64,000 nucleotides of DNA. It comes from Clostridiales bacterium. GTDB taxonomy: Bacteria; Bacillota; Clostridia; Lachnospirales; WQUN01. Below the pieces are notes generated by a model that ran no database searches, was not told where the DNA came from, and saw nothing but the letters and a program-made list of their open reading frames with translations. The DNA is taken from positions 1 through 64,000 of the forward strand of contig JAITSQ010000011.1 in the NCBI GenBank assembly GCA_031287685.1, given 5' to 3'. The position numbers and the translations under genes are program-made. Below, one piece after another: positions 16,182 through 22,995 of this stretch; within the stretch, counting starts at the first letter, position 1, and each line of letters opens with the position of its first letter.

Positions 16182-16958
16182 TTGCTGAACAACAAGGTTG
16201 AGATATGCGGCGTAAACACGGCGAAACTGCCCGTGCTCAAGGCCGCCGAGAAAAAGGAGCTGTTCGAGCGAATCTTAAACGGCGACCGGGAGGCGCGGGA
16301 GGAATACATTTACGGCAATCTGCGGCTTGTCCTCAGCATTATACAGAAATTTTCAAACCGCGGCGAATATATCGACGATATTTTTCAGGTGGGCTGTATC
16401 GGCCTGATTAAAGCTATTGACAACTTTGACGTAAGCCACGGCGTGCAGTTTTCGACATACGCCGTGCCTATGATTATAGGCGAAATCCGGCGATACCTGC
16501 GGGACAACAACTCCATTCGCGTTTCGCGCTCCCTCCGGGATATGGCGTATAAGGCGCTCCAGGTCAAGGAAAAGCTGACCGCGAAAAACTCCAAAGAGCC
16601 GACTGTCGAGGAAATAGCCGCGGAGCTGAACGTGCCGAAGGAGGAGGTCATTTTCGCGCTCGACGCTATTCAAGACCCGATTTCCCTGTTCGAGCCGGTT
16701 TATCACGACGGGGCGGACGCGGTGTTCGTTATGGACCAAATCTCCGACGATAGAAACGGCGACGCGAGCTGGCTTGAGAACCTCTCCTTGTCCGAGGCGC
16801 TCAAACGGCTCAACGAGCGGGAAAAGCACATACTGAGCCTCCGCTTTTTCGAGGGCAAGACGCAGATGGAGGTGGCCGGGGAAATAGGGATTTCCCAGGC
16901 GCAGGTCTCCCGCCTTGAAAAAAGCGCGCTGAAAAATATGAAAAAATATATTACTTAA
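16182..16958 (+). CDS. sigG: Sporulation sigma factor SigG
   Basis: 258 residues. Late forespore RNA-polymerase sigma factor. The N-terminus NKVEICGVNTAKLPVL is the sigma-G signature; region 2 has GNLRLVLSIIQKFSNRGEY and DIFQVGCIGLIKAIDNF, then FSTYAVPMIIGEIRRYLRD; region 4 has EKHILSLRFFEGKTQMEVAG and IGISQAQVSRLEKSAL. The start is TTG 16182, seven bases after GGAGG, matching the known N-terminus. Unlike many Firmicutes, spoIIGA and sigE are not upstream; the gene stands alone after a repeat. It proves a sporulation programme in this genome. Its 3' end overlaps the opposing small membrane gene by four bases. Confidence 0.95.
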   Translation: MLNNKVEICGVNTAKLPVLKAAEKKELFERILNGDREAREEYIYGNLRLVLSIIQKFSNRGEYIDDIFQVGCIGLIKAIDNFDVSHGVQFSTYAVPMIIGEIRRYLRDNNSIRVSRSLRDMAYKALQVKEKLTAKNSKEPTVEEIAAELNVPKEEVIFALDAIQDPISLFEPVYHDGADAVFVMDQISDDRNGDASWLENLSLSEALKRLNEREKHILSLRFFEGKTQMEVAGEIGISQAQVSRLEKSALKNMKKYIT

Positions 16959-17251
16959 AAACTAAACGGCGTAAATTCATAAAGCGCCCAGAACAGAACG
17001 AAGGCCCCGACGACGGCGGCGGCCAGCGCGTTCCAGAATATTCCGATCAGGCTCATAAAGAAGGCGGCGGAGGTGTTCGCGCTATGTTTGCGCAGCGTCG
17101 CCAGAATAAGCCCGACGACCGCGCAGGGCAGGCCTATTACAGGTATGGCCACGCCGATTATTGAAAGCGTCAGCGAAGCCGGGTCAAGCGGCTTTTTCTC
17201 CGGCGGTTTTTCGCTGGTGAAGCGGGGTTCAAACGGGTCGGGCTGATTCAT
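16955..17251 (-). CDS. Small DUF4190-like membrane protein A
   Basis: 98 residues: a Pro/Lys-rich cytoplasmic head (SEKPPEKKPLDPASLTLS) and two membrane helices, the first with IIGVAIPVIGLPCAVVGLIL. The 'DP.SL.LSi.G' motif and helix pair recur in the next two genes, so the three are paralogues. Third gene of the unit starting at 18359. Function unknown; GGAGG precedes the start. Confidence 0.75.
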   Translation of the reverse strand: MNQPDPFEPRFTSEKPPEKKPLDPASLTLSIIGVAIPVIGLPCAVVGLILATLRKHSANTSAAFFMSLIGIFWNALAAAVVGAFVLFWALYEFTPFSF

Positions 17252-17284
17252 AGGAGCCTCCTTAAGTTTTTGAATATTCCGCGG

Positions 17285-17620
17285 TTAACCCATATTCCGG
17301 CAGGAAATCATAAAAAACAAGATCAGCGCCATGCCGATCACAATAGCGATAGCGCGGAGGAGCAGACCCGTGGCGGATATAATCAGCGCCGCTAAGGTGT
17401 TGTGGGTTTTGCGCCGGAGAATAGCCACGATAATCCCGGCGGTGTAACACATAAGGGCGGCGAAGGATAAAAGACGGCCCACAAAGTGGCCGCTGGCCGG
17501 GATCAGCACGTAATTGAGAAAGTCGGAAACCAAGGCGAGCAGCGCAAGCGTCAGCGAAACCGGGTCAACCGGCTTTTTCTCCGGCTTTGGCGGCGGCGGG
17601 TTAAATTCGTTGGGGTCCAT
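17285..17620 (-). CDS. Small DUF4190-like membrane protein B
   Basis: 111 residues. Head PPPPKPEKKPVDPVSLTLAL as in its paralogues, then three hydrophobic segments including YTAGIIVAILRRKTHNTLAA. The R-K-T-H-N-T-x-A-A stretch between helices parallels RKHSANTSAA of protein A. An SD AAGGAGA precedes the ATG. Middle member of the three-gene set. Function unknown. Confidence 0.75.
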   Translation of the reverse strand: MDPNEFNPPPPKPEKKPVDPVSLTLALLALVSDFLNYVLIPASGHFVGRLLSFAALMCYTAGIIVAILRRKTHNTLAALIISATGLLLRAIAIVIGMALILFFMISCRNMG

Positions 17621-17671
17621 ATATTCTCCTTAAAATAGCCGCTTCTTCGCGTTTTCGCTCGAGGGCCGCCC

Positions 17672-17730
17672 CCAAGAAGGGGGCTTTGGATTGTCTAAAT
17701 CCTTTTAGACAATCCAAAACACCGAGCAAG
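17672..17730 (+). repeat. Palindromic repeat, family A copy 6
   Basis: AAGAAGG, GGGCTTT, stem GGATTGTCTAAA (17688-17699) with TTTAGACAATCC (17704-17715), loop TCCT, then AAAACACCGAGCAAG. It lies between two of the paralogous membrane-protein genes. Confidence 0.85.
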
Positions 17731-17777
17731 CGCGCCGCGCGCGGATTGTATTCGCCGCCCTTCGGGCGCTTCGGATA

Positions 17778-18359
17778 TTATTCAAGCGGGTCGCGTTCGC
17801 CGGAGGTGTAGGGTTCGAGGTCCGCAAGCGTGCCGTGTACGGAGCATTTCGCTTCGACCCCTGGGTCTCCGTAGTCCCCGTCCTTTTTTTCGCGCGGGCG
17901 CAGGCTGTATTCGCCGCCCTTCGGGCACTCCCGCAATTCCTGCAAATCTCCATCTTCAACAAGGTCCGCCGGAGACGAAGGGTATTCCTCGTGCTTCGCG
18001 TAATAAACCATCGAAGCGGACTCAAGCATCCGCAGGTGAGACTCGCAGACGTTATCCTCAGCTTGCGAACGGTACTCCGCGAAGCGCGGAAGAATCAGCG
18101 TCGCGGCGTAAGAGAAAAAAAGAATGGAAAAAGCGCAAAGAACGCAGCCGATAATCCCAAGTACGAAAGCCGCCGTCGTTTCGCGCTCCCGCTTTCTTTT
18201 GACCGCCAGTACAAGCCCGATTATGGCGCAGGGCAAGATACCCGGAAATACCCCGAGTATAGACAAAATAAGCGACGCGCTGTCAATCCGTTTTTTGCCT
18301 TTGTCCATATTTTCGGGGTTCGGGTTCCCGTTTTCATTTAAGTTCCAGTCGTCGTTCAT
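17778..18359 (-). CDS. Membrane protein with pseudopilin-like C-terminal domain
   Basis: 193 residues. The N-terminal part (to about 95) matches the two downstream paralogues: acidic/basic head, IDSASLILSILGVFPGILPC, then a second long helix. From about residue 95 it reads like a type II/IV pseudopilin after its helix: PRFAEYRSQAEDNVCESHL, then LESASMVYYAKHEEYPSS, DLVEDGDLQELRECPKGGEY, and a closing C-S-V-H-G. Four cysteines could form two disulfides outside the cell. There is no prepilin peptidase cleavage motif, so assembly into a pilus is doubtful. The domain call is by pattern only. First gene after a consensus promoter. Confidence 0.75.
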   Translation of the reverse strand: MNDDWNLNENGNPNPENMDKGKKRIDSASLILSILGVFPGILPCAIIGLVLAVKRKRERETTAAFVLGIIGCVLCAFSILFFSYAATLILPRFAEYRSQAEDNVCESHLRMLESASMVYYAKHEEYPSSPADLVEDGDLQELRECPKGGEYSLRPREKKDGDYGDPGVEAKCSVHGTLADLEPYTSGERDPLE

Positions 18360-18385
18360 AGGCCGGGCGGCCCCCTTTCTTGTAA

Positions 18386-18414
18386 ATTATACGTCCGCGC
18401 GCGAAAAATGTCAA
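18386..18414 (-). promoter_or_regulatory. Consensus promoter of the three-membrane-protein unit
   Basis: Minus strand: -35 TTGACA (18409-18414), -10 TATAAT (18386-18391), spacer exactly 17 bp, 27 bp before the start at 18359. Confidence 0.8.
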
Positions 18415-18434
18415 TATAACGCACGCGAGAAGTG

Positions 18435-19823
18435 TTAATATAATATGTCCATCATTTCCGTTATTTTGCTGACGCCCAGAAGCTCCATATCCTTTTTGCC
18501 GGACGTGTTTTTCCCCATATTGGCGGAGGGCAGGACGCACCGGCGGAAGCCCAGTTTGCGCGCCTCGGCCACGCGCTTATCGGCGTTCGTCACTCCGCGG
18601 ACTTCTCCGGTCAGGCCGACTTCTCCGAAAATTACCGTGTCTGCGGGCACGGCCGCGTTTTTGAAATTGCCCGCCGTGGCGGCGAGAACGGCCAAATCCG
18701 CCGCCGGCTCCATTATTTTAAGCCCGCCGGCTATGTTCACGTAGCTGTCGTAATTTCCCAAGGCTATTCCGGCGCGCTTTTCAAGCACCGCCAGCAGCAT
18801 AGCCACGCGGTTATAGTCCATGCCGTTGGCCGTCCGGCGCGGCGCGGGGAAATTGCTGTACGCCACTAGAGACTGCACCTCCGTCAGAAGCGGGCGGCTG
18901 CCCTCCATAGTCGCCGTGACGACCGAACCCGGCACGCCCGCGCTCCGGCCGGAGAGCATATATTGCGACGGGTTTTTGATTTCCTCAAGGCCCGTCCCGC
19001 GCATTTCAAACACGCCGATTTCCCCGGCGGGTCCGAAGCGGTTTTTGACCGAGCGGATAACGCGGTATCCGGCGTGGCGCTCCCCCTCGAAGTAAAGCAC
19101 GGTGTCCACCATATGCTCAAGGATTTTCGGGCCGGCCAGGCCGCCGTCCTTCGTGACGTGGCTGACGAGAATGACGGGCGTGCCGCGCGTTTTGGCCGCG
19201 CGCATAAAAAGGGAGGCCGCGCCGCGCACCTGAGACACGCTGCCCGTTTGGGAGGCGGATTCGTCGCTGTATACCGTTTGTATGGAATCAATAAGTATTA
19301 TGTCGTTTTTGCCGGCCGCGTGTCTGTTTTCCATAACCGCCAGAATTGACTCAAGGTTGTTTTCGGATAATACCGACAGCCCGTCCGTGGTTATGGACAA
19401 GCGGTCGGCGCGGAGCTTAATCTGGCGGGCGGACTCCTCTCCGGAGACGTAGAGCGTGTCAGCGCCGGCTTTGCCCAATTTATCACAAACCTGGAGGAGG
19501 AGGGTGGATTTGCCTATGCCCGGCTCGCCGCCGATTAAAAGCAGGGACCCCTCGACAATCCCGCCGTTGAGGACCCGGTCAAGCTCGCCTATACCGGTGG
19601 GGGTTATGATTGGCCCGGCGGCGCCGTCTATCTCGGAAAGGCGAACGGGCGCCGCCGCCGAAAAAACGGCGCCGCCGGATTTGCGGGCGCCGCCCGGGGA
19701 GGAGGCTTGAACCGTCCGCTCCTCGTAGGTGCTGAACAGCCCGCAGGCGGGGCAGCGCCCCACCCACTTGAGCTGCTCCTTGCCGCACTCGGAGCAGATG
19801 TAGGTAGTTTTGGGTTTTGGCAT
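18435..19823 (-). CDS. radA: DNA repair ATPase RadA
   Basis: 462 residues. Branch-migration helicase of recombination. Zinc finger at the start (YICSECGKEQLKWVGRCPAC), RecA-like ATPase with Walker A GGEPGIGKSTLL and Walker B DIILIDSIQT, the RadA motif KNRFG, then a Lon-like C-terminal domain (MDYNRVAMLLAVLEKRAGI, FGEVGLTGEVRGV). Complete length. SD GGAGGCC before the ATG. Adjacent to the tmRNA gene, which is on the other strand. No disA follows it as in many clostridia. Confidence 0.96.
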   Translation of the reverse strand: MPKPKTTYICSECGKEQLKWVGRCPACGLFSTYEERTVQASSPGGARKSGGAVFSAAAPVRLSEIDGAAGPIITPTGIGELDRVLNGGIVEGSLLLIGGEPGIGKSTLLLQVCDKLGKAGADTLYVSGEESARQIKLRADRLSITTDGLSVLSENNLESILAVMENRHAAGKNDIILIDSIQTVYSDESASQTGSVSQVRGAASLFMRAAKTRGTPVILVSHVTKDGGLAGPKILEHMVDTVLYFEGERHAGYRVIRSVKNRFGPAGEIGVFEMRGTGLEEIKNPSQYMLSGRSAGVPGSVVTATMEGSRPLLTEVQSLVAYSNFPAPRRTANGMDYNRVAMLLAVLEKRAGIALGNYDSYVNIAGGLKIMEPAADLAVLAATAGNFKNAAVPADTVIFGEVGLTGEVRGVTNADKRVAEARKLGFRRCVLPSANMGKNTSGKKDMELLGVSKITEMMDILY

Positions 19824-19914
19824 AGCCGGGGCCTCCTCAGTCCGGTAAATCCGCTAAAAACAACGCCTGGCTCGCGAAGGGTCGCGCCGTTAGATATTGA
19901 AATAAAAATAACGC

Positions 19915-19943
19915 TTGATTTCCTGGAAATAGTATACTATAAT
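19915..19943 (+). promoter_or_regulatory. Promoter of the tmRNA gene
   Basis: -35 TTGATT (19915-19920), -10 TATAAT (19938-19943), spacer 17 bp; about 40 bp upstream of the mature 5' end. Confidence 0.75.
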
Positions 19944-19988
19944 TAAAGTAATATGTAAAGAATTATAGGGAAGGCTATTCCCTCGCGC

Positions 19989-20339
19989 GGGGCCGCAATG
20001 GTTTCGACGGGGGCGCGAAGCCGTAAAACAGCCATCTGAGGCGGGAGTCCTCATTAAAAGCCCACCGTTTATAAAATAAACGACAACGATTATTCAGAAC
20101 TCGTAGCGGCTTAATCGCCGTTGCCGTCGGACCCCGTTTTCCTGTTACGGGACAATCCGGCGCCGACTAAACAGGGAACTTCCGCGCCGACGCCCGTAAG
20201 CGCGGAAAGATCTTCGGGATACCGGGGCCGGAAGCCCGCCGTTTGGCGTCCGGCTGAGGGAATCTTAAACATACGGCTGTGATGGGAGAAGTTTTCGGAA
20301 GAGCGTTTTCGGACAGGGGTTCGATTCCCCTCGGCTCCA
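19989..20339 (+). ncRNA. ssrA: Transfer-messenger RNA (tmRNA)
   Basis: Ribosome-rescue RNA of about 351 nt. The 5' end GGGGCCG pairs with CGGCTCC at 20332-20338 as a tRNA-like acceptor, with discriminator A20339. GCAATGGTTTCGACGGG at the start and GGGGTTCGATTCCCCTCGG at the end are the conserved tRNA-like parts. The tag frame reads NDNDYSELVAA then TAA (20079-20114), with the usual hydrophobic -VAA degradation ending. The codon before it is ATA, where GCA (Ala) is common. CCA is not encoded. A strong terminator follows. Confidence 0.95.
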
Positions 20340-20348
20340 GTTGATTGG

Positions 20349-20403
20349 AACAAAAACAAACCACGAGCCGATTATCGTCGGCGGTGGTTTGTTTTTGTTT
20401 TAA
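20349..20403 (+). terminator. Terminator of the tmRNA gene
   Basis: Arms AACAAAAACAAACCAC (20349-20364) and GTGGTTTGTTTTTGTT (20384-20399), a perfect 16-bp stem, with the T-rich arm running into TTTT. Confidence 0.85.
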
Positions 20404-20430
20404 TCAACCGCCGGACGATACGGCGGCGGA

Positions 20431-20484
20431 CAAGGAGGAGGCTTGGGTTGTCTAAATCTTTTTAGACAACCCAAAACACCGGGC
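20431..20484 (+). repeat. Palindromic repeat, family A copy 7
   Basis: CAAGGAGGAGGCTT, stem GGGTTGTCTAAA (20445-20456) with TTTAGACAACCC (20461-20472), loop TCTT, then AAAACACCGGGC. The top of the stem differs from copies 1 and 6, with matching changes on both arms. Confidence 0.85.
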
Positions 20485-20499
20485 GGCGCGAGGCGATTT

Positions 20500-21225
20500 T
20501 TAGTACCCTCCGTCCACGTCTATAACCGCGCCCGTAATATACGCCGCGCCCGCCCCCGCCAAAAACAGCGCCGCTTCGGCGACCTCCCCAGGCAGGCCGA
20601 ACCGGCACAGCGGGATTTCCTCAATCAGCGCGGTTTTTTCGTCAGACAACAAGAAAGCGTTCATATCGGTATCAATAACGCCGCAGGAAACAGCGTTTAC
20701 GCGAACTCCCGACGGCCCGGCTTCTTTTGCGAGCGCCCTCGTGAAAGCGTTCACGCCGCCTTTTGACGCGCTGTAGGCCGCTTCGCAGGACGCGCCTCGC
20801 CGCCCCCAGACCGAGGAGACATTTATAATCGCGCCGCCTCGCCGCCGGAGCATCGGCGGCAGAGCCAACGCGCACATATTCATCACGGAAATCAAGTTGA
20901 CGTTTATGACCCGCGAGTAATCCTCCGGGCGCATTTCGTGAAACAAGCCCACGTAAGATACGGCGGCGTTATTCACCAGCACGTCCACGTCGCCGAAGTT
21001 TTTCTCCGCATACGAAAAAAGCCGCGCGCATTCCGAATATTCCGCCACATCCGCGGACAAGCCAACCGCTTGGCCTCCGCCCAGGGCGTTCAGTTCGCGG
21101 ACGACAGCCTCAAGCCGCTCCTGGCTGGTAAGGCAGTTCATAACAACGTTATGCCCCGCGCGGACAAACCGCTCCGCGACGCTCCGCCCTATCCCGCGTG
21201 AGGAACCCGTCACAAGCGCGTTCAT
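20500..21225 (-). CDS. Short-chain dehydrogenase/reductase, FabG-like
   Basis: 241 residues. Classical SDR with NAD(P)-binding TGSSRGIGRSVAERF, NNA motif in VDVLVNNAAVSYVG, catalytic Ser in INVSSVWG, Tyr and Lys in AAYSASKGGVNAF, and the closing ITGAVIDVDGGY. Closest in pattern to 3-oxoacyl-ACP reductase, but no fatty-acid genes are near, so the substrate is open. It overlaps the SprA-like gene upstream by four bases, suggesting one transcript. Confidence 0.88.
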   Translation of the reverse strand: MNALVTGSSRGIGRSVAERFVRAGHNVVMNCLTSQERLEAVVRELNALGGGQAVGLSADVAEYSECARLFSYAEKNFGDVDVLVNNAAVSYVGLFHEMRPEDYSRVINVNLISVMNMCALALPPMLRRRGGAIINVSSVWGRRGASCEAAYSASKGGVNAFTRALAKEAGPSGVRVNAVSCGVIDTDMNAFLLSDEKTALIEEIPLCRFGLPGEVAEAALFLAGAGAAYITGAVIDVDGGY

Positions 21226-21716
21226 ATTTTAGCGTCAAAGCCCCCGCCAAGCGAAAGCGCTCCGCCGGAAACTTTTTCCGGCTGTTCCTTAGGCTGCGTT
21301 TTTGTGACGGTGCGCGTTTCGCCTCCGGCCGCGTACACGCGCCCGCACTCCGGGCAAACGGCGGTGCGCAGGGAAATTGAGTTGCTCACGACCTTTTTGC
21401 CCTCGCTCTGCGCCTTCGCCGCCTCGCGCGAAAAATGTTCCCGCTCGTGGGAATAAACGGCGCTCACGGACTCGGCGGGGCTGATCGTCCCCGGAGCCTT
21501 AAAAGACACGCCGGGGTCGTCCGATCCGTCTTGATAACGGCGGTTTTTACAGGTCTGACACTCTCCTTGGGCGTCCGTCTCCGTCGCTTTTTTCTGCTTC
21601 ACGCCAACATCCGTTTTTTCGGCGGCGGCGTTCTCCATAGCGGGGTTGTACTGCGGCTTGTCCGCGTAATTAAACTGCTGATAGTTTTGATGATTGCTAA
21701 TCGGCGCGATTTCCAT
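21222..21716 (-). CDS. SprA-related putative metallopeptidase-like protein
   Basis: 164 residues; ATG 21716 (MEIAPISNHQNYQ) has AGAGG five bases upstream and is preferred to the GTG two codons earlier. A Gln/Asn-rich head precedes CQTCKNRRYQDGSDDPGVSF, then VSAVYSHEREHFSREAAKA with an HExxH-like HEREH, then CPECGRVYAAGGETRTV. These match the SprA-related family, annotated as metallopeptidase-like. Two CxxC pairs could bind zinc structurally. Activity is not proven. Coupled to the SDR gene downstream. Confidence 0.7.
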   Translation of the reverse strand: MEIAPISNHQNYQQFNYADKPQYNPAMENAAAEKTDVGVKQKKATETDAQGECQTCKNRRYQDGSDDPGVSFKAPGTISPAESVSAVYSHEREHFSREAAKAQSEGKKVVSNSISLRTAVCPECGRVYAAGGETRTVTKTQPKEQPEKVSGGALSLGGGFDAKI

Positions 21717-21722
21717 AAACAC

Positions 21723-21935
21723 CTCTTATTTTTTAGTTTTATAAAATCCTGAAATCCGGCTATAAACGTCAAAGGAGGCGGCTTTTTTGGCGGATCAACT
21801 TGCCCGCCCGGTTCTTAACTCGAAGGCGTGTTTAGTGTTCGCGCGGATTTAGGCGCGAACACTGCGACGGAGGGCCAGCAAGCGGAGCTTGCGAGAGGGC
21901 GGCAGCGCCTAAAAAACGCTGAGCGGCGCTTTTTC
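21723..21935. repeat. Intergenic hairpins related to the repeat families
   Basis: A partial boundary (AAAGGAGGCGGCTTTTTTGG at 21771-21790) is followed by a separate 11-bp perfect hairpin, AGTGTTCGCGC (21834-21844) with GCGCGAACACT (21853-21863). No gene is seen. Confidence 0.5.
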
Positions 21936-21938
21936 GAG

Positions 21939-22367
21939 TTACGCCCCTGTCGAGCCGAAACCGCCCGCGCCTCGCTCACTCCCCGGCAGTTCCGGAGCTT
22001 CCTCAAGCTCCGCCTGGACGACTTGCGCAATCACGAGCTGGGCCACTCTGTCGCCTTTTTTGACGGTGAATGGTTCTTTCCCGTGATTTATCATAAGCGC
22101 CTTGATTTCCCCGCGATAACCCGCGTCGATTGTTCCCGGCGAATTGAGCGTCGTCACGCCGTATTTGAACGCCAAGCCGCTTCGCGGACGCACCTGCGCC
22201 TCGAAGCCGTCCGGCAGGGCCAGAGCCACGCCCGTCGGGATAAGCGCCCACTCCCCCGGGCCGATTGTCGTTTCGGCGTTCGCGCATAAATCAAGCCCCG
22301 CGTCGCCCTGATGAGCGCGCGCAGGTAAAACGGCGGTTTCGTCAAGTTTTTTCACTTTAATCGTCAT
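21939..22367 (-). CDS. dut: dUTP diphosphatase
   Basis: 142 residues. Hydrolyses dUTP to dUMP, keeping uracil out of DNA. All five trimeric dUTPase motifs are visible: GDAGLDLCA, the PRSGLAFKYGV Ser-containing motif, NSPGTIDAGYRGEI with the catalytic Asp, KKGDRVAQLVI, and the C-terminal RGAGGFGSTG P-loop-like tail. Starts three bases after the CarD-like gene ends, so the two share a transcript. Confidence 0.96.
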   Translation of the reverse strand: MTIKVKKLDETAVLPARAHQGDAGLDLCANAETTIGPGEWALIPTGVALALPDGFEAQVRPRSGLAFKYGVTTLNSPGTIDAGYRGEIKALMINHGKEPFTVKKGDRVAQLVIAQVVQAELEEAPELPGSERGAGGFGSTGA

Positions 22368-22369
22368 AC

Positions 22370-22813
22370 CTAACCTATCGCGCCGAGCAGGATCTCCTCC
22401 GCGGCGTTTTTCTCAATATTATGGGAAACGGCTATTTCGCTTACTATTATCTGTTTAGCGGTGGTCAGCATTTTCTTTTCCGCGCCGGAAAGCACTTTTC
22501 CGCGCTCTTTCTGGGATAAATCGCGGAAAACGGCAAAAATCTCCGGCAGGAGGCCCGACTTTATGCGCTCCATATACCGCCGGTTCTCCGGCTCTTCGCC
22601 GCAGCGCCCGGAGAGCAGAATCCCCGTAATCTCCTCTTTTGGATAGACGGGGCGAATCCCGCAGGTTTCCGCTTTTTCGACGGAAACCTTAATCTGCAGG
22701 CTCTGCACGAGAATGTTTATAACGTAATACCAAGCCGAACCTAGTTCCTCCAAGTCCTCAATTACCCCCGCGCCGTACATCGGGTAAACGACCTTATCGC
22801 CTTTGCAGAACAT
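22370..22813 (-). CDS. CarD/CdnL-type RNA-polymerase-binding regulator
   Basis: 147 residues; ATG 22813 (MFCKGDKVVYPMYGAGVIED) with GGTGG upstream is preferred to GTG 22822. The N-terminal Tudor-like domain (to about 60) carries the KGDKVVYPMYGAG signature of the CarD_CdnL_TRCF family, which binds the RNA-polymerase beta subunit. The helical C-terminal part (SQKERGKVLSGAEKKMLTTA) would contact promoter DNA near the -10 element. Probably a general transcription modulator, here in one unit with dut. Confidence 0.88.
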   Translation of the reverse strand: MFCKGDKVVYPMYGAGVIEDLEELGSAWYYVINILVQSLQIKVSVEKAETCGIRPVYPKEEITGILLSGRCGEEPENRRYMERIKSGLLPEIFAVFRDLSQKERGKVLSGAEKKMLTTAKQIIVSEIAVSHNIEKNAAEEILLGAIG

Positions 22814-22868
22814 ATAAACCACCGCTTCCGTAGATTAATGACGCGAACGCCCTTTAGTAAATATCTAC

Positions 22869-22897
22869 ATTATAATGTATCCGCCCGGAAATGTAAA
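22869..22897 (-). promoter_or_regulatory. Promoter of the carD-like/dut unit
   Basis: Minus strand: -35 TTTACA (22892-22897), -10 TATAAT (22869-22874), spacer 17 bp. The -10 sits in the palindrome ACATTATAATGT. Confidence 0.75.
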
Positions 22898-22995
22898 TAG
22901 TTTCCGCTGAATTTTTAATCAAATTCTAATCTTTCTCCGCGCGCCTCGCTCCGCCTCGCCGAATACTATACAAAAAAGGCGCCGGGGGCTTTATT

